A DNA stretch of 6,134 bases. Origin: an uncultured Cardiobacterium sp. Lineage in GTDB: Bacteria; Pseudomonadota; Gammaproteobacteria; Cardiobacteriales; Cardiobacteriaceae. Location of the stretch: positions 1 to 6,134 of the forward strand of contig NZ_CALJAH010000401.1 in assembly GCF_938028185.1 (NCBI RefSeq), given 5' to 3'. The notes below the pieces were generated by a model that searched no databases, was not told the origin of the DNA, and saw only the letters and a program-made list of their open reading frames with translations. Below are positions 1-5,110 of the stretch, in pieces (positions within the stretch are counted from its first letter, which is position 1; the number at the start of each line of letters is the position of its first letter). The position numbers and the translations under genes were made by a program.

Positions 1-43
1 GCGGCGTTTTGTTTTTTAGCCTGAATGCTAAGGGCGTGTTGAC

Positions 44-106
44 AATTGAGACATCCCCCTCCCCCGCTGCGGGCTTCGCTCTGCAGGGGAGGGGGATTTT
101 TCAATT
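44..106. repeat. Long GC-rich palindrome / hairpin, possible terminator or dispersed repeat
   Basis: Bases 44-64 pair with 86-106 to form a 21-bp stem, with one mismatch (52/98) and one G-T wobble (50/100). The core is ATCCCCCTCCCC (53-64) against its exact complement at 86-97. The 21-base loop holds a further short stem (68-70 with 83-85). On the plus strand the hairpin runs into TTTTT (97-101), as in a rho-independent terminator for a gene off the left edge. On the minus strand the run after the stem is not T-rich, so it is a poor classical terminator for the operon whose last stop codon lies 11 bases away. Extreme symmetry and purine/pyrimidine strand bias also fit a dispersed intergenic repeat, which one copy cannot prove. 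Confidence 0.7.
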
Positions 107-117
107 ATAAACAGCGC

Positions 118-567
118 CTAGCCTGCCACCTTCACCACTTCTGCGCGGGCGTGGCGGCGTTCCAGCCACAGATGGCGGCGGATGATAATCCGCCCCAGCG
201 GGCGGACGGCGGCGACGGCGGTCGCAAGGGCAGCGCTGGCGGCGAGCAGTTGCAGCGGTTCGGCAAGTGTCTGCGTCGCCAGCAGCGCGGTGAGGAAGGC
301 GGCGAGCGGCAGGCCGTAGGTGACGAGCGCGCTGATGTTGAGCCCGGCGGCGGAGAGGTGCAGCTCGGCGGTCTCACCCGTGCGCCAGCCGTCGCGGTTG
401 GGCAGGGCGATGCTACCGTTGCGGAAAAAGCCGCGGAACCACGGGCGGTTGCCGCAGCCGTTGCCCTCGGCGCAGCGGCGGCATTCGCGGATGTCGTCCA
501 CCGGCACGAGGTGGAGGGTGGTGGCGTCAGCAGCGGTGATGCGGACGCGGATGGTGTTGTCAGTCAT
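118..567 (-). CDS. rseC: RseC/MucC-family membrane protein (SoxR-reducing system / sigma-E regulator)
   Basis: A 149-residue protein with the RseC layout: a short cytoplasmic N-terminal domain with a cysteine cluster, then two closely spaced membrane helices (about 80-98 and 103-121) and a basic tail (RRHLWLERRHAR). The cluster is Cys29-x2-Cys32-x5-Cys38, followed by GN. In E. coli, RseC modulates the RseA/RseB control of sigma-E and helps the Rsx complex reduce SoxR, with four cysteines spaced x5, x2, x5. Here the first is replaced by valine at the equivalent position (V23). I chose the ATG at 567 because it lies 4 bases after the preceding gene's stop, which suggests translational coupling. 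An in-frame ATG at 621 has a better Shine-Dalgarno (GGAG, 6 bases away) but would overlap the upstream gene by 50 bases and add 18 residues without family character. The usual rpoE-rseA-rseB neighbours are absent. The family call is fairly sure and the exact role is not. Confidence 0.75.
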   Translation of the reverse strand: MTDNTIRVRITAADATTLHLVPVDDIRECRRCAEGNGCGNRPWFRGFFRNGSIALPNRDGWRTGETAELHLSAAGLNISALVTYGLPLAAFLTALLATQTLAEPLQLLAASAALATAVAAVRPLGRIIIRRHLWLERRHARAEVVKVAG

Positions 568-571
568 GGGG

Positions 572-1060
572 TTATCGTTGATTGTGCAGAAATATTCCGG
601 CGGCGACTGCCCAAATGGCAAGCTCCAGCAGGAATACCCAGTGAAAAATGAAATTGAGCCACCACGGCTGGTAGCGGGCGGTGACGGTGAACAGGGAATA
701 CGGCGTATCGCGCCACGGCATCAGCCAGGATATGTCGCCGACGATGCTGTCAAGGCAGAGATGCACCATGCCGTTCACCGCAAACAGCAGCGCGATGGCG
801 GCCGCCGGGCGATGCGTGCGCCGCCAGAAAAGGAAGGCGATGACGAGCGCCAGCAGCCAAAGCGACGGCCAATGCGTCAAGTAGCGATGATGGTGAACGC
901 GACGGTGATCGACAAGGTAAAACCAGAGCATATCGACATCGGGCAGAATGCCGCTGATGGCGCCATAAAGCGACCAGGCGCGCGCGGAAAGTTGGGCCGG
1001 TTTCAGGCGGCGTAATAATTGTGCGCCGATATATCCGGCGGGAGCGTGGGCGGTAATCAT
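572..1060 (-). CDS. YdjM-type membrane-bound metal-dependent hydrolase
   Basis: A 162-residue membrane protein of the LexA-regulated YdjM / metal-dependent hydrolase family. The sequence shows His5, the pair Asp41-x-Asp43 after a Leu-Pro, a histidine-rich stretch His56-His58 leading into a Thr62-His63 of the RG(F/Y)THS type, and a later His100-x3-Asp104 on a membrane helix. This is the family's spaced His/Asp set, presumed to bind metal. Hydrophobic helices lie at about 66-79, 86-103 and 132-157. The substrate of these proteins is unknown. Translation starts at an ATGA overlap with the small upstream gene, with GGAG 8 bases before the ATG, and the stop is 4 bases from the rseC start, so all are likely made from one mRNA. 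The length is close to that of the E. coli relative. The family is well supported and the biochemical function is not. Confidence 0.8.
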   Translation of the reverse strand: MITAHAPAGYIGAQLLRRLKPAQLSARAWSLYGAISGILPDVDMLWFYLVDHRRVHHHRYLTHWPSLWLLALVIAFLFWRRTHRPAAAIALLFAVNGMVHLCLDSIVGDISWLMPWRDTPYSLFTVTARYQPWWLNFIFHWVFLLELAIWAVAAGIFLHNQR

Positions 1061-1344
1061 GTTTTTGTCTCCGGTGGCGGGAATTGCATTTCCGGCTTGT
1101 CGTCATAGGCATTCCAGTCAATTTCCCATTCTTTAACCGTAAAATAATATTCCAGATTTTCCATGTCCTGCACCCAGTCATCAAACCAGAGCCAGTCTGA
1201 ATTAAATTCCGGGGAATTTTTCGGCGGCGCAATAAATACAAAAAAATCTTCATCTTTCGGGCTGTCCTGCAGAATATAAACCCGCCCGCCCTGATATTCG
1301 CCACGCAAGATTTTTCCGGTTTTATGCAAAACGATTTTCCTCAT
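1057..1344 (-). CDS. Small acidic protein of unknown function, coupled to ADP-ribosylglycohydrolase
   Basis: A 95-residue cytoplasmic protein without signal peptide or membrane segment, rich in Asp/Glu and aromatics (DWLWFDDWVQDMENLEYYF in the middle, WEIDWN at about 73-78). It opens with a beta-strand-like pattern, KIVLHKTGKILRGEYQGGRVYILQD, suggesting a small beta-sheet domain, and ends in a proline-rich tail. I do not recognise a named domain. Both ends share four bases (ATGA) with neighbouring genes, the strongest sign that it is real and translationally coupled. By hand count its GC is about 44 percent, against about 70 percent in a sampled 60-base stretch of the upstream gene, hinting at a different origin. 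Small, acidic and aromatic-rich proteins of this kind are common among toxin-immunity proteins, but that is an inference from character and context only. Confidence 0.8.
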   Translation of the reverse strand: MRKIVLHKTGKILRGEYQGGRVYILQDSPKDEDFFVFIAPPKNSPEFNSDWLWFDDWVQDMENLEYYFTVKEWEIDWNAYDDKPEMQFPPPETKT

Positions 1345-2399
1345 GACGGATATTTTTCCCGCATTCGTGCATCATTATTATCGCTATCGCCAGTGGCATA
1401 CAAATCTGTTGCCACTTCATCAATCACCGTGCGCAATTCCAATTCCTTTAACCATTCGCCGGGAATGGCATTGATGCCATCGCGTGCGCCGAGCAAATTA
1501 CCGGCAATGGCGCCGGTCGAATCCGAATCGCCGTCGTGATTGACCGCCATCACAATGCCGCTGCGCACATCCGCCGCCGCGAGCGTGCAATAAACGGCAA
1601 TCGCCAGCGCCTCCTCGGCAATCCAGCCCTGCCCCAACTGCGCTACCGCCAGCGCGGGCGGCACATCGCTTGCTGCCAACGCCTCCGCCTGTTGCAGCAA
1701 ATGCAGCGTGCTTTCGTGTCCGGCGCGGGCGCGCAGCAGCGGCTTGGCGCGCGCAAGACCGTCCGCCAGTGTCGCTTCCTCGCACAGCGCCTGCACCAGT
1801 ACCGCCAGCACGCCCGCAGTGAGCGAACCGGCGGGATGGCCGTGGGTCAGCGTCGCCAGCGCCGTCCCCGTCTGAAAGGTTTGCGCGTGTGACCAGCGCT
1901 GCGCGGCCGCATACAGCCCGACTGGCGCCATCCGCATCACCCCGCCGCAGCCCTTGCTGTTGTTCTGCGCCAGCGCGCCCAGCACCGGCATCCTGCTCAG
2001 CGCGGTGAGGCAGGTCATGCCCGGTGCGCGGCGGTGGTGCAATTCCGGCTGTTGCCACAACCAGCCGGACGGCTCCTCCGCCGCCAGCAGCGGGTCATAC
2101 GGCCATTCATCCTGGGTACGCAGCCAGGCCAGATAACTGCGGGCGGTGGCGCGCACCACATCGCCATCGCCACACCACGCCGCAAGCAGCCCGGCGGCGG
2201 TAAACAGCGTCATCTGCGTGTCGTCGGTAATCGCGCCAACGCGCTCATAACCGAGGGCAAAGGCGGTGATGCCCGCCGTGCCAAAGTGGCGGAGAATATC
2301 GGCGCGGGGCATGAACTCGACCGGCGCACCGAGGGCATCGCCCGCCGCCCCGGCGAGCAGGCAGCCACGGAAGCGCTCCTGTGGGGTAATGTCAGCCAT
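1341..2399 (-). CDS. ADP-ribosylglycohydrolase family protein (DraG/ARH type)
   Basis: A 352-residue soluble enzyme of the family that removes ADP-ribose from modified proteins or other targets using two bound Mg ions. Visible signatures in order: GDALGAPVEF (20-29), TDDTQM (58-63, the first metal-binding Thr-Asp-Asp), NNSKGCGGVMR (146-156), and NHDGDSDSTGAIAG (287-300), with Asp291 and Asp293 as expected metal ligands, followed by GARDGINAIP. All key residues are intact, so it should be active, and the length is normal. The start at 2399 is fixed by an excellent AAGGAG 5 bases upstream. It is the first gene of a four-gene operon and overlaps the small acidic gene by four bases. The last ~130 bases of the gene are AT-richer than the rest. 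Related enzymes reverse DraT-type regulation or protect against ADP-ribosylating toxins. No DraT or toxin is in this window, so the target is unknown. Confidence 0.9.
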   Translation of the reverse strand: MADITPQERFRGCLLAGAAGDALGAPVEFMPRADILRHFGTAGITAFALGYERVGAITDDTQMTLFTAAGLLAAWCGDGDVVRATARSYLAWLRTQDEWPYDPLLAAEEPSGWLWQQPELHHRRAPGMTCLTALSRMPVLGALAQNNSKGCGGVMRMAPVGLYAAAQRWSHAQTFQTGTALATLTHGHPAGSLTAGVLAVLVQALCEEATLADGLARAKPLLRARAGHESTLHLLQQAEALAASDVPPALAVAQLGQGWIAEEALAIAVYCTLAAADVRSGIVMAVNHDGDSDSTGAIAGNLLGARDGINAIPGEWLKELELRTVIDEVATDLYATGDSDNNDARMREKYPS

Positions 2400-2436
2400 G
2401 ACGGCTCCTTAGTAAAGAGAAAACGGGCACTATGGT

Positions 2437-2478
2437 AGCGCAGATTGCCGCGCCCCGCCCTTGTCCGTAAACTGCGCT
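2437..2478. promoter_or_regulatory. Inverted repeat in divergent intergenic region, possible operator
   Basis: AGCGCAG (2437-2443) is matched by its exact reverse complement CTGCGCT (2472-2478) 28 bases away, in the 103-base gap between the divergent ADP-ribosylglycohydrolase and YwqG-family genes. This gap must hold promoters for both directions, but I see no convincing -35/-10 pair in either. The repeat is short and may be chance. Confidence 0.25.
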
Positions 2479-2502
2479 TTCCCTTGAATCCCGGAGAAAA
2501 TT

Positions 2503-3318
2503 ATGTGCGATTTTGTTAAAAAATATCCGCTGCTCGCCCCGTATAAAGATGCCATTCTGCCAACCGCGCAAACCATCGCGCCGTTTACCTGGCAAGAATG
2601 GCAGGGCGAAGGCCGCCCGCCCCTCTGGCAAAGCCATCTCGGCGGCGTACCCTATTTGCCGCTGGACGATGAATATCCTTATACCAACCGGGGCTATCCT
2701 TTTGCGCTGTTTGCGCAAATCCATTTTGCCGAAATGCCGCCCGTTCCCGATTTCCCGACGGCAGGCATTTTGCAAATATTTGTGGATGGCATGGATGACA
2801 GTTTGGGGTTGGTCGGCGATGGGGAAAGACCACTTTACCGCTATTATCCCAACGTTATTACAGATGACAGCGCCTTGCAGCAAAATCTTCCCAATGCACC
2901 TTTACAGGAAAAACGGCAAAATCCGCCCTGTATCTTGCAATTTCAGCAAGCGCAAACGCAATATATGACGGATAGCGATATGCGCTATGACGATGTTATC
3001 GTCGATAAAAATGGTAACAGGCTTGGTTGTAGCGGTGAAGCATATAACCAGTATCTTGACCTTTCAAGGGAGGTCGAAAATTATATCGGCGGTTATTTAC
3101 TAACCTGCCAGTATGACCCGCGCCACCGGATTGTTTTTGATGATGTGCCAGATGATCCGGAAGAAGTGCGATTTGAACAAAGCCGTCTGCTGTTGCAAAT
3201 ATCCGATGAACTTCCAATCCTTGACTATTATTATCTTTTTATCAATTTCTTTATCCACCCGGATGATTTGCGCCAGCGTGATTTCTCCGAAATGTTTTCC
3301 AATGTGCATGGTGATTAA
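2503..3318 (+). CDS. YwqG/DUF1963 family protein
   Basis: A 271-residue soluble protein with the family hallmarks: SHLGGVPYLP (44-53), PFALFAQIHFAEMP then PDFPTAGILQIFV (66-94), GGYLLTCQYDPR (196-207, usually GGYPxFxQxDPR), LLLQISD (229-235), and the closing pattern FFIHPDDLRQRDFSEM (249-264). DUF1963 proteins have no settled biochemical role. Bacillus ywqG lies near an LXG toxin locus, and family members often occur among immunity genes. The ATG at 2503 has GGAG 6 bases upstream. The gene stands alone on the plus strand, divergent from the ADP-ribosylglycohydrolase operon and ending 3 bases before a strong terminator. GC falls along the gene: about 65 percent in 2581-2640 but about 42 percent in 3001-3060, so codon use in the second half is unlike the GC-rich neighbours. 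Family assignment is confident and function is unknown. Confidence 0.85.
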   Translation: MCDFVKKYPLLAPYKDAILPTAQTIAPFTWQEWQGEGRPPLWQSHLGGVPYLPLDDEYPYTNRGYPFALFAQIHFAEMPPVPDFPTAGILQIFVDGMDDSLGLVGDGERPLYRYYPNVITDDSALQQNLPNAPLQEKRQNPPCILQFQQAQTQYMTDSDMRYDDVIVDKNGNRLGCSGEAYNQYLDLSREVENYIGGYLLTCQYDPRHRIVFDDVPDDPEEVRFEQSRLLLQISDELPILDYYYLFINFFIHPDDLRQRDFSEMFSNVHGD

Positions 3319-3321
3319 GCC

Positions 3322-3351
3322 AAAAAAGCCGCTGTGAACAGCGGCTTTTTT
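3322..3351. terminator. Bidirectional rho-independent terminator
   Basis: A perfect stem GCCGCTG (3328-3334) / CAGCGGC (3339-3345) with a TGAA loop, preceded by AAAAAA and followed by TTTTTT. It works on both strands and lies between the convergent YwqG-family gene (stop at 3318) and nitroreductase gene (stop at 3373), so it should end both transcripts. Confidence 0.93.
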
Positions 3352-3372
3352 AACAGACTTTCTTGCAGACGC

Positions 3373-4098
3373 TCAGACGCGCCGGTACACCGCCGCAAAC
3401 GGCAGGCGGTGGCGTTCGCCCCAAATGCCGTGTCCTTCTTGGCGGATGCCGCAGCTCACGATCATGTTGATTTCCGCGCCGCGCGGCAGGGCGAGGATGC
3501 GTTTGACGCGGCGGCTGTCCAGTCCTTCCAGCGGGCAGGTGTCGTAGCCCGCCTCGCTCATCGCCAGCATGAAGGTTTGTGCGGCAAGGGCGCAGCTTTT
3601 ATGCACGACGACACGCATATCCGCCTCGCTGCAATCGGTGTACATCGGGCGGAACAGGCTGATCGCGCCGAACAGCGTTTTGCGCAAGCAGCCGAGCAGG
3701 CCAAAGCAGCGTGCATAAACGAAAGGCAGCAGTTTGCCGTAATAGCCACGGTTGGCGGCGAGGCGTTTTTCCTGCTTTTCCGGCGGGCTGGTGCGGCGGA
3801 TGTTCTCCGCTTCCAGCGCCATCACCTGGCGGGCATGGTCGCGGTAGCGGTCTTGCCTAGTCACGAAAACAACCATTTGTTGCGCCGTTGTCGCTGCTTG
3901 CTGGCCGAGGCAGGCGGTGGCGAGTGCTTGCAGCGTCGCCGGGTCGGTGACGTGGACAAATTGGTAGAGCTGCATATTGGATCTGCTCGGCGCGAGGCGG
4001 GCTTGTTCAAGACAGCCGCGCACGGTATCGGCGTCAATGGGCTGGTCAGGATCGTAGTGGCGCACGGCGCGGCGGTGGTTTAGCAGGTCAATGAGCAT
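3373..4098 (-). CDS. Nitroreductase family flavoprotein
   Basis: A 241-residue protein of the FMN-dependent, NAD(P)H-using nitroreductase fold. The N-terminal part carries the FMN-phosphate contact NHRRAVRHYDP (7-17) and the segment LAPSRSNMQLYQF (35-47), which corresponds to the APSxxNxQPW region. The C-terminal part has AGYDTCPLEGLD followed by the LPRGAEINMIVSCG strand and a closing arginine-rich RHRLPFAAVYRRV. The physiological substrate cannot be read from sequence. Family members reduce quinones, nitro compounds, enones or flavins. It is unusually rich in cysteines for this fold. I chose ATG 4098 because AAGGA sits 6 bases upstream and the nitroreductase pattern starts at once. The longer frame to 4209 would run through a hairpin and into the next gene. 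A terminator-like hairpin ends only 22 bases upstream, so expression may depend on read-through or a promoter inside the preceding gene. Confidence 0.85.
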   Translation of the reverse strand: MLIDLLNHRRAVRHYDPDQPIDADTVRGCLEQARLAPSRSNMQLYQFVHVTDPATLQALATACLGQQAATTAQQMVVFVTRQDRYRDHARQVMALEAENIRRTSPPEKQEKRLAANRGYYGKLLPFVYARCFGLLGCLRKTLFGAISLFRPMYTDCSEADMRVVVHKSCALAAQTFMLAMSEAGYDTCPLEGLDSRRVKRILALPRGAEINMIVSCGIRQEGHGIWGERHRLPFAAVYRRV

Positions 4099-4120
4099 GG
4101 GAGTTCCTTGTCGTTTGAAA

Positions 4121-4147
4121 AATTGCCGGAAACTTATTCCGGCAATT
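4121..4147 (-). terminator. Rho-independent terminator after the secreted DUF4878-type gene
   Basis: A perfect 11-bp stem AATTGCCGGAA (4121-4131) / TTCCGGCAATT (4137-4147) with a 5-base loop. On the minus strand it begins 6 bases after the stop at 4154 and its 3' arm runs into TTTTTC, as expected of an intrinsic terminator. It also falls in the leader of the nitroreductase gene, so it could act as an attenuator for it. Confidence 0.75.
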
Positions 4148-4153
4148 CTGGCT

Positions 4154-4555
4154 TTATGGCATAACGACTTTCCAGCCGTCTTTGGTTTTGATAAGCGGAA
4201 TGTCGGCATCCTGTGGTTTGTCGCTGGCTTTGCTTTTCAGTGTGCCTTTTATCGTCGCCTGTGTTTTTTCTTTATTGGTGTAGGTGACTTTGCCGAGGGT
4301 GACTTCCGCGCCAACGGCTTTCATTTGCGCCTGTTCGGCTTTGACACGCTCGGTCATGGCTTTTTTCGCGTCTGCCGGTTTGCTTTTGCTGTCTTGCGGA
4401 ATATAAACGTATTGAGCCGCTTTGGCAGCATCGCCGTGGATAAATTCGGCGAAGAAGGCTTTGGCGACCGCTTCCGGGGTTTGTTCGGCACTCCAGGCGA
4501 GGCTGCTGATGGCGGCAAGGGCGGTGAGAAGCAGGGTTTTGAGGAGGGTTTTCAT
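4154..4555 (-). CDS. Secreted DUF4878-type (NTF2-like) protein
   Basis: A 133-residue protein with a clear Sec signal peptide: MKTLLK, a hydrophobic core, and cleavage predicted after AWSA (residue 23). The mature part begins TPEAVAKAFFAEFIHGDAAKA, then a YIPQDSK segment, a lysine-rich helix, the strands VTLGKVTYTN and QATIKGTLK, and ends LIKTKDGWKVVM. This helix-then-beta-sheet pattern, with a closing DGWKV, is that of DUF4878 / lumazine-binding-like small envelope proteins, whose function is unknown. It is a paralogue of the next gene upstream: AFF/TFF, YIP, VTYTN and LIKT align along the full length, but this copy has lost or never had the lipidated cysteine and should be free in the periplasm. 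AGGGA lies 7 bases before the ATG. A terminator follows directly. Confidence 0.85.
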   Translation of the reverse strand: MKTLLKTLLLTALAAISSLAWSAEQTPEAVAKAFFAEFIHGDAAKAAQYVYIPQDSKSKPADAKKAMTERVKAEQAQMKAVGAEVTLGKVTYTNKEKTQATIKGTLKSKASDKPQDADIPLIKTKDGWKVVMP

Positions 4556-4589
4556 GGTTTATTCCCTGGTTTGGTTGATTGAATGCAAA

Positions 4590-4614
4590 CCGCCGGAAGT
4601 TTTTTCTCCGGCGG
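4590..4614 (-). terminator. Hairpin between the two DUF4878-type paralogues
   Basis: An 8-bp perfect stem CCGCCGGA (4590-4597) / TCCGGCGG (4607-4614) with a 9-base loop, starting 10 bases after the lipoprotein stop codon on the minus strand. The following minus-strand bases (TTTGC) make only a weak U-tract, so partial termination or mRNA 3'-end protection is as likely as full termination. The core matches that of the hairpin at 4121-4147. Confidence 0.5.
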
Positions 4615-4624
4615 ATTGGCGATT

Positions 4625-5029
4625 TTACATTTTGATGCGCCAGCCTTTGTCGGTTTTGATGAGTCTGACGTTATTGGTTTCGCTGTGTTCTTTGCCGTTC
4701 TTTTTGCCGGTCAGGGTAATTTTGACGGTGGCTTCGGTTTTGTCGGCATTGGTGTAGGTGACTTCGCCGGTGCTGACGTCAATGCTGCCTTCTTTTTTGA
4801 TTTGTGCCTGCATTTCACCCGCCATCATGGTGATTTTGCCTTTTGCCATTTCCGCGCCTTTGTCGCCTGCTTCCGGCGGGATGTAGATGAGTTCGACGGC
4901 TTTGCTGGCATCGCCGCTGAAGAGTTCTTCAAAGAAGGTCTTGGCGGTTTTTTCCGGGGAATCGCCACCGCAGGCGGTGAGGATGCAGGCAAAGAAGACG
5001 AGGCAGAGGGTTTGTAGCAGTTTTTTCAT
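4625..5029 (-). CDS. DUF4878-type lipoprotein
   Basis: A 134-residue predicted lipoprotein. The N-terminus MKKLLQ, a hydrophobic stretch and the lipobox LTAC (17-20) point to lipidation at Cys20. The next residues are Gly-Gly-Asp, so by the +2 rule the outer membrane is the expected destination. The mature domain has SPEKTAKTFFEELFSGDASKAVELIYIP, a lysine/methionine-rich helix, the strands VSTGEVTYTN and EATVKITL, and ends VRLIKTDKGWRIKM, the same small domain as the downstream paralogue. No catalytic residues are evident, and members are usually annotated as hypothetical lipoproteins. GGAG lies 7 bases before the ATG at 5029. The 81-base gap to the AEC permease gene and a possible weak -10 (TACACT on the minus strand, 5077-5082) suggest a separate transcript start. 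Confidence 0.87.
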   Translation of the reverse strand: MKKLLQTLCLVFFACILTACGGDSPEKTAKTFFEELFSGDASKAVELIYIPPEAGDKGAEMAKGKITMMAGEMQAQIKKEGSIDVSTGEVTYTNADKTEATVKITLTGKKNGKEHSETNNVRLIKTDKGWRIKM

Positions 5030-5076
5030 CGGGTTCTCCGTTGTGTGAATGGATGCCGCCGGGTGACGGCGCGCGA

Positions 5077-5082
5077 AGTGTA
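5077..5082 (-). promoter_or_regulatory. Possible -10 box for the lipoprotein gene
   Basis: On the minus strand TACACT stands 47 bases before the lipoprotein start codon, in the only gap between it and the AEC gene. It matches 4 of 6 consensus bases. No good -35 sits at 16-18 bases, so support is weak. Confidence 0.25.
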
Positions 5083-5110
5083 GCCGCTTGGCGGGTTGTT
5101 GAACAGGCTT

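Noticed and set aside
39..44. Consensus TTGACA resembling a -35 box
   Set aside because: At 17 bases downstream there is only a C-rich palindrome arm and no -10-like sequence.
104..109. TATAAT on the minus strand just after rseC
   Set aside because: The base positions 17 upstream read AAGGTG, not a -35, and no gene begins downstream within the window.
46..1015. Two long overlapping plus-strand frames opposite rseC and the YdjM-type gene
   Set aside because: Compositionally biased translations without motifs. The opposite strand carries conserved Cys and His/Asp patterns and coupled start/stop junctions.
1498..2058. A 186-codon minus-strand frame within the ADP-ribosylglycohydrolase gene
   Set aside because: Gly/Ala/Arg-rich out-of-frame shadow of an enzyme whose catalytic motifs are all intact in the other frame.
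2461..2489. TTGTCC and TTGAAT 17 bases apart as a promoter for the YwqG-family gene
   Set aside because: Only 4 of 6 matches each, and the implied transcription start would fall within the Shine-Dalgarno.
3334..4083. A 249-codon open frame on the plus strand opposite the nitroreductase
   Set aside because: Its translation is low-complexity Ala/Arg/His-rich with no recognisable domain, it begins inside the terminator, and the minus-strand frame has clear nitroreductase motifs. It is a mirror effect of GC-rich codons.
4099..4209. Upstream extension of the nitroreductase by 37 residues
   Set aside because: The added residues are translated from a terminator hairpin and the end of the preceding gene, and a good Shine-Dalgarno supports ATG 4098.
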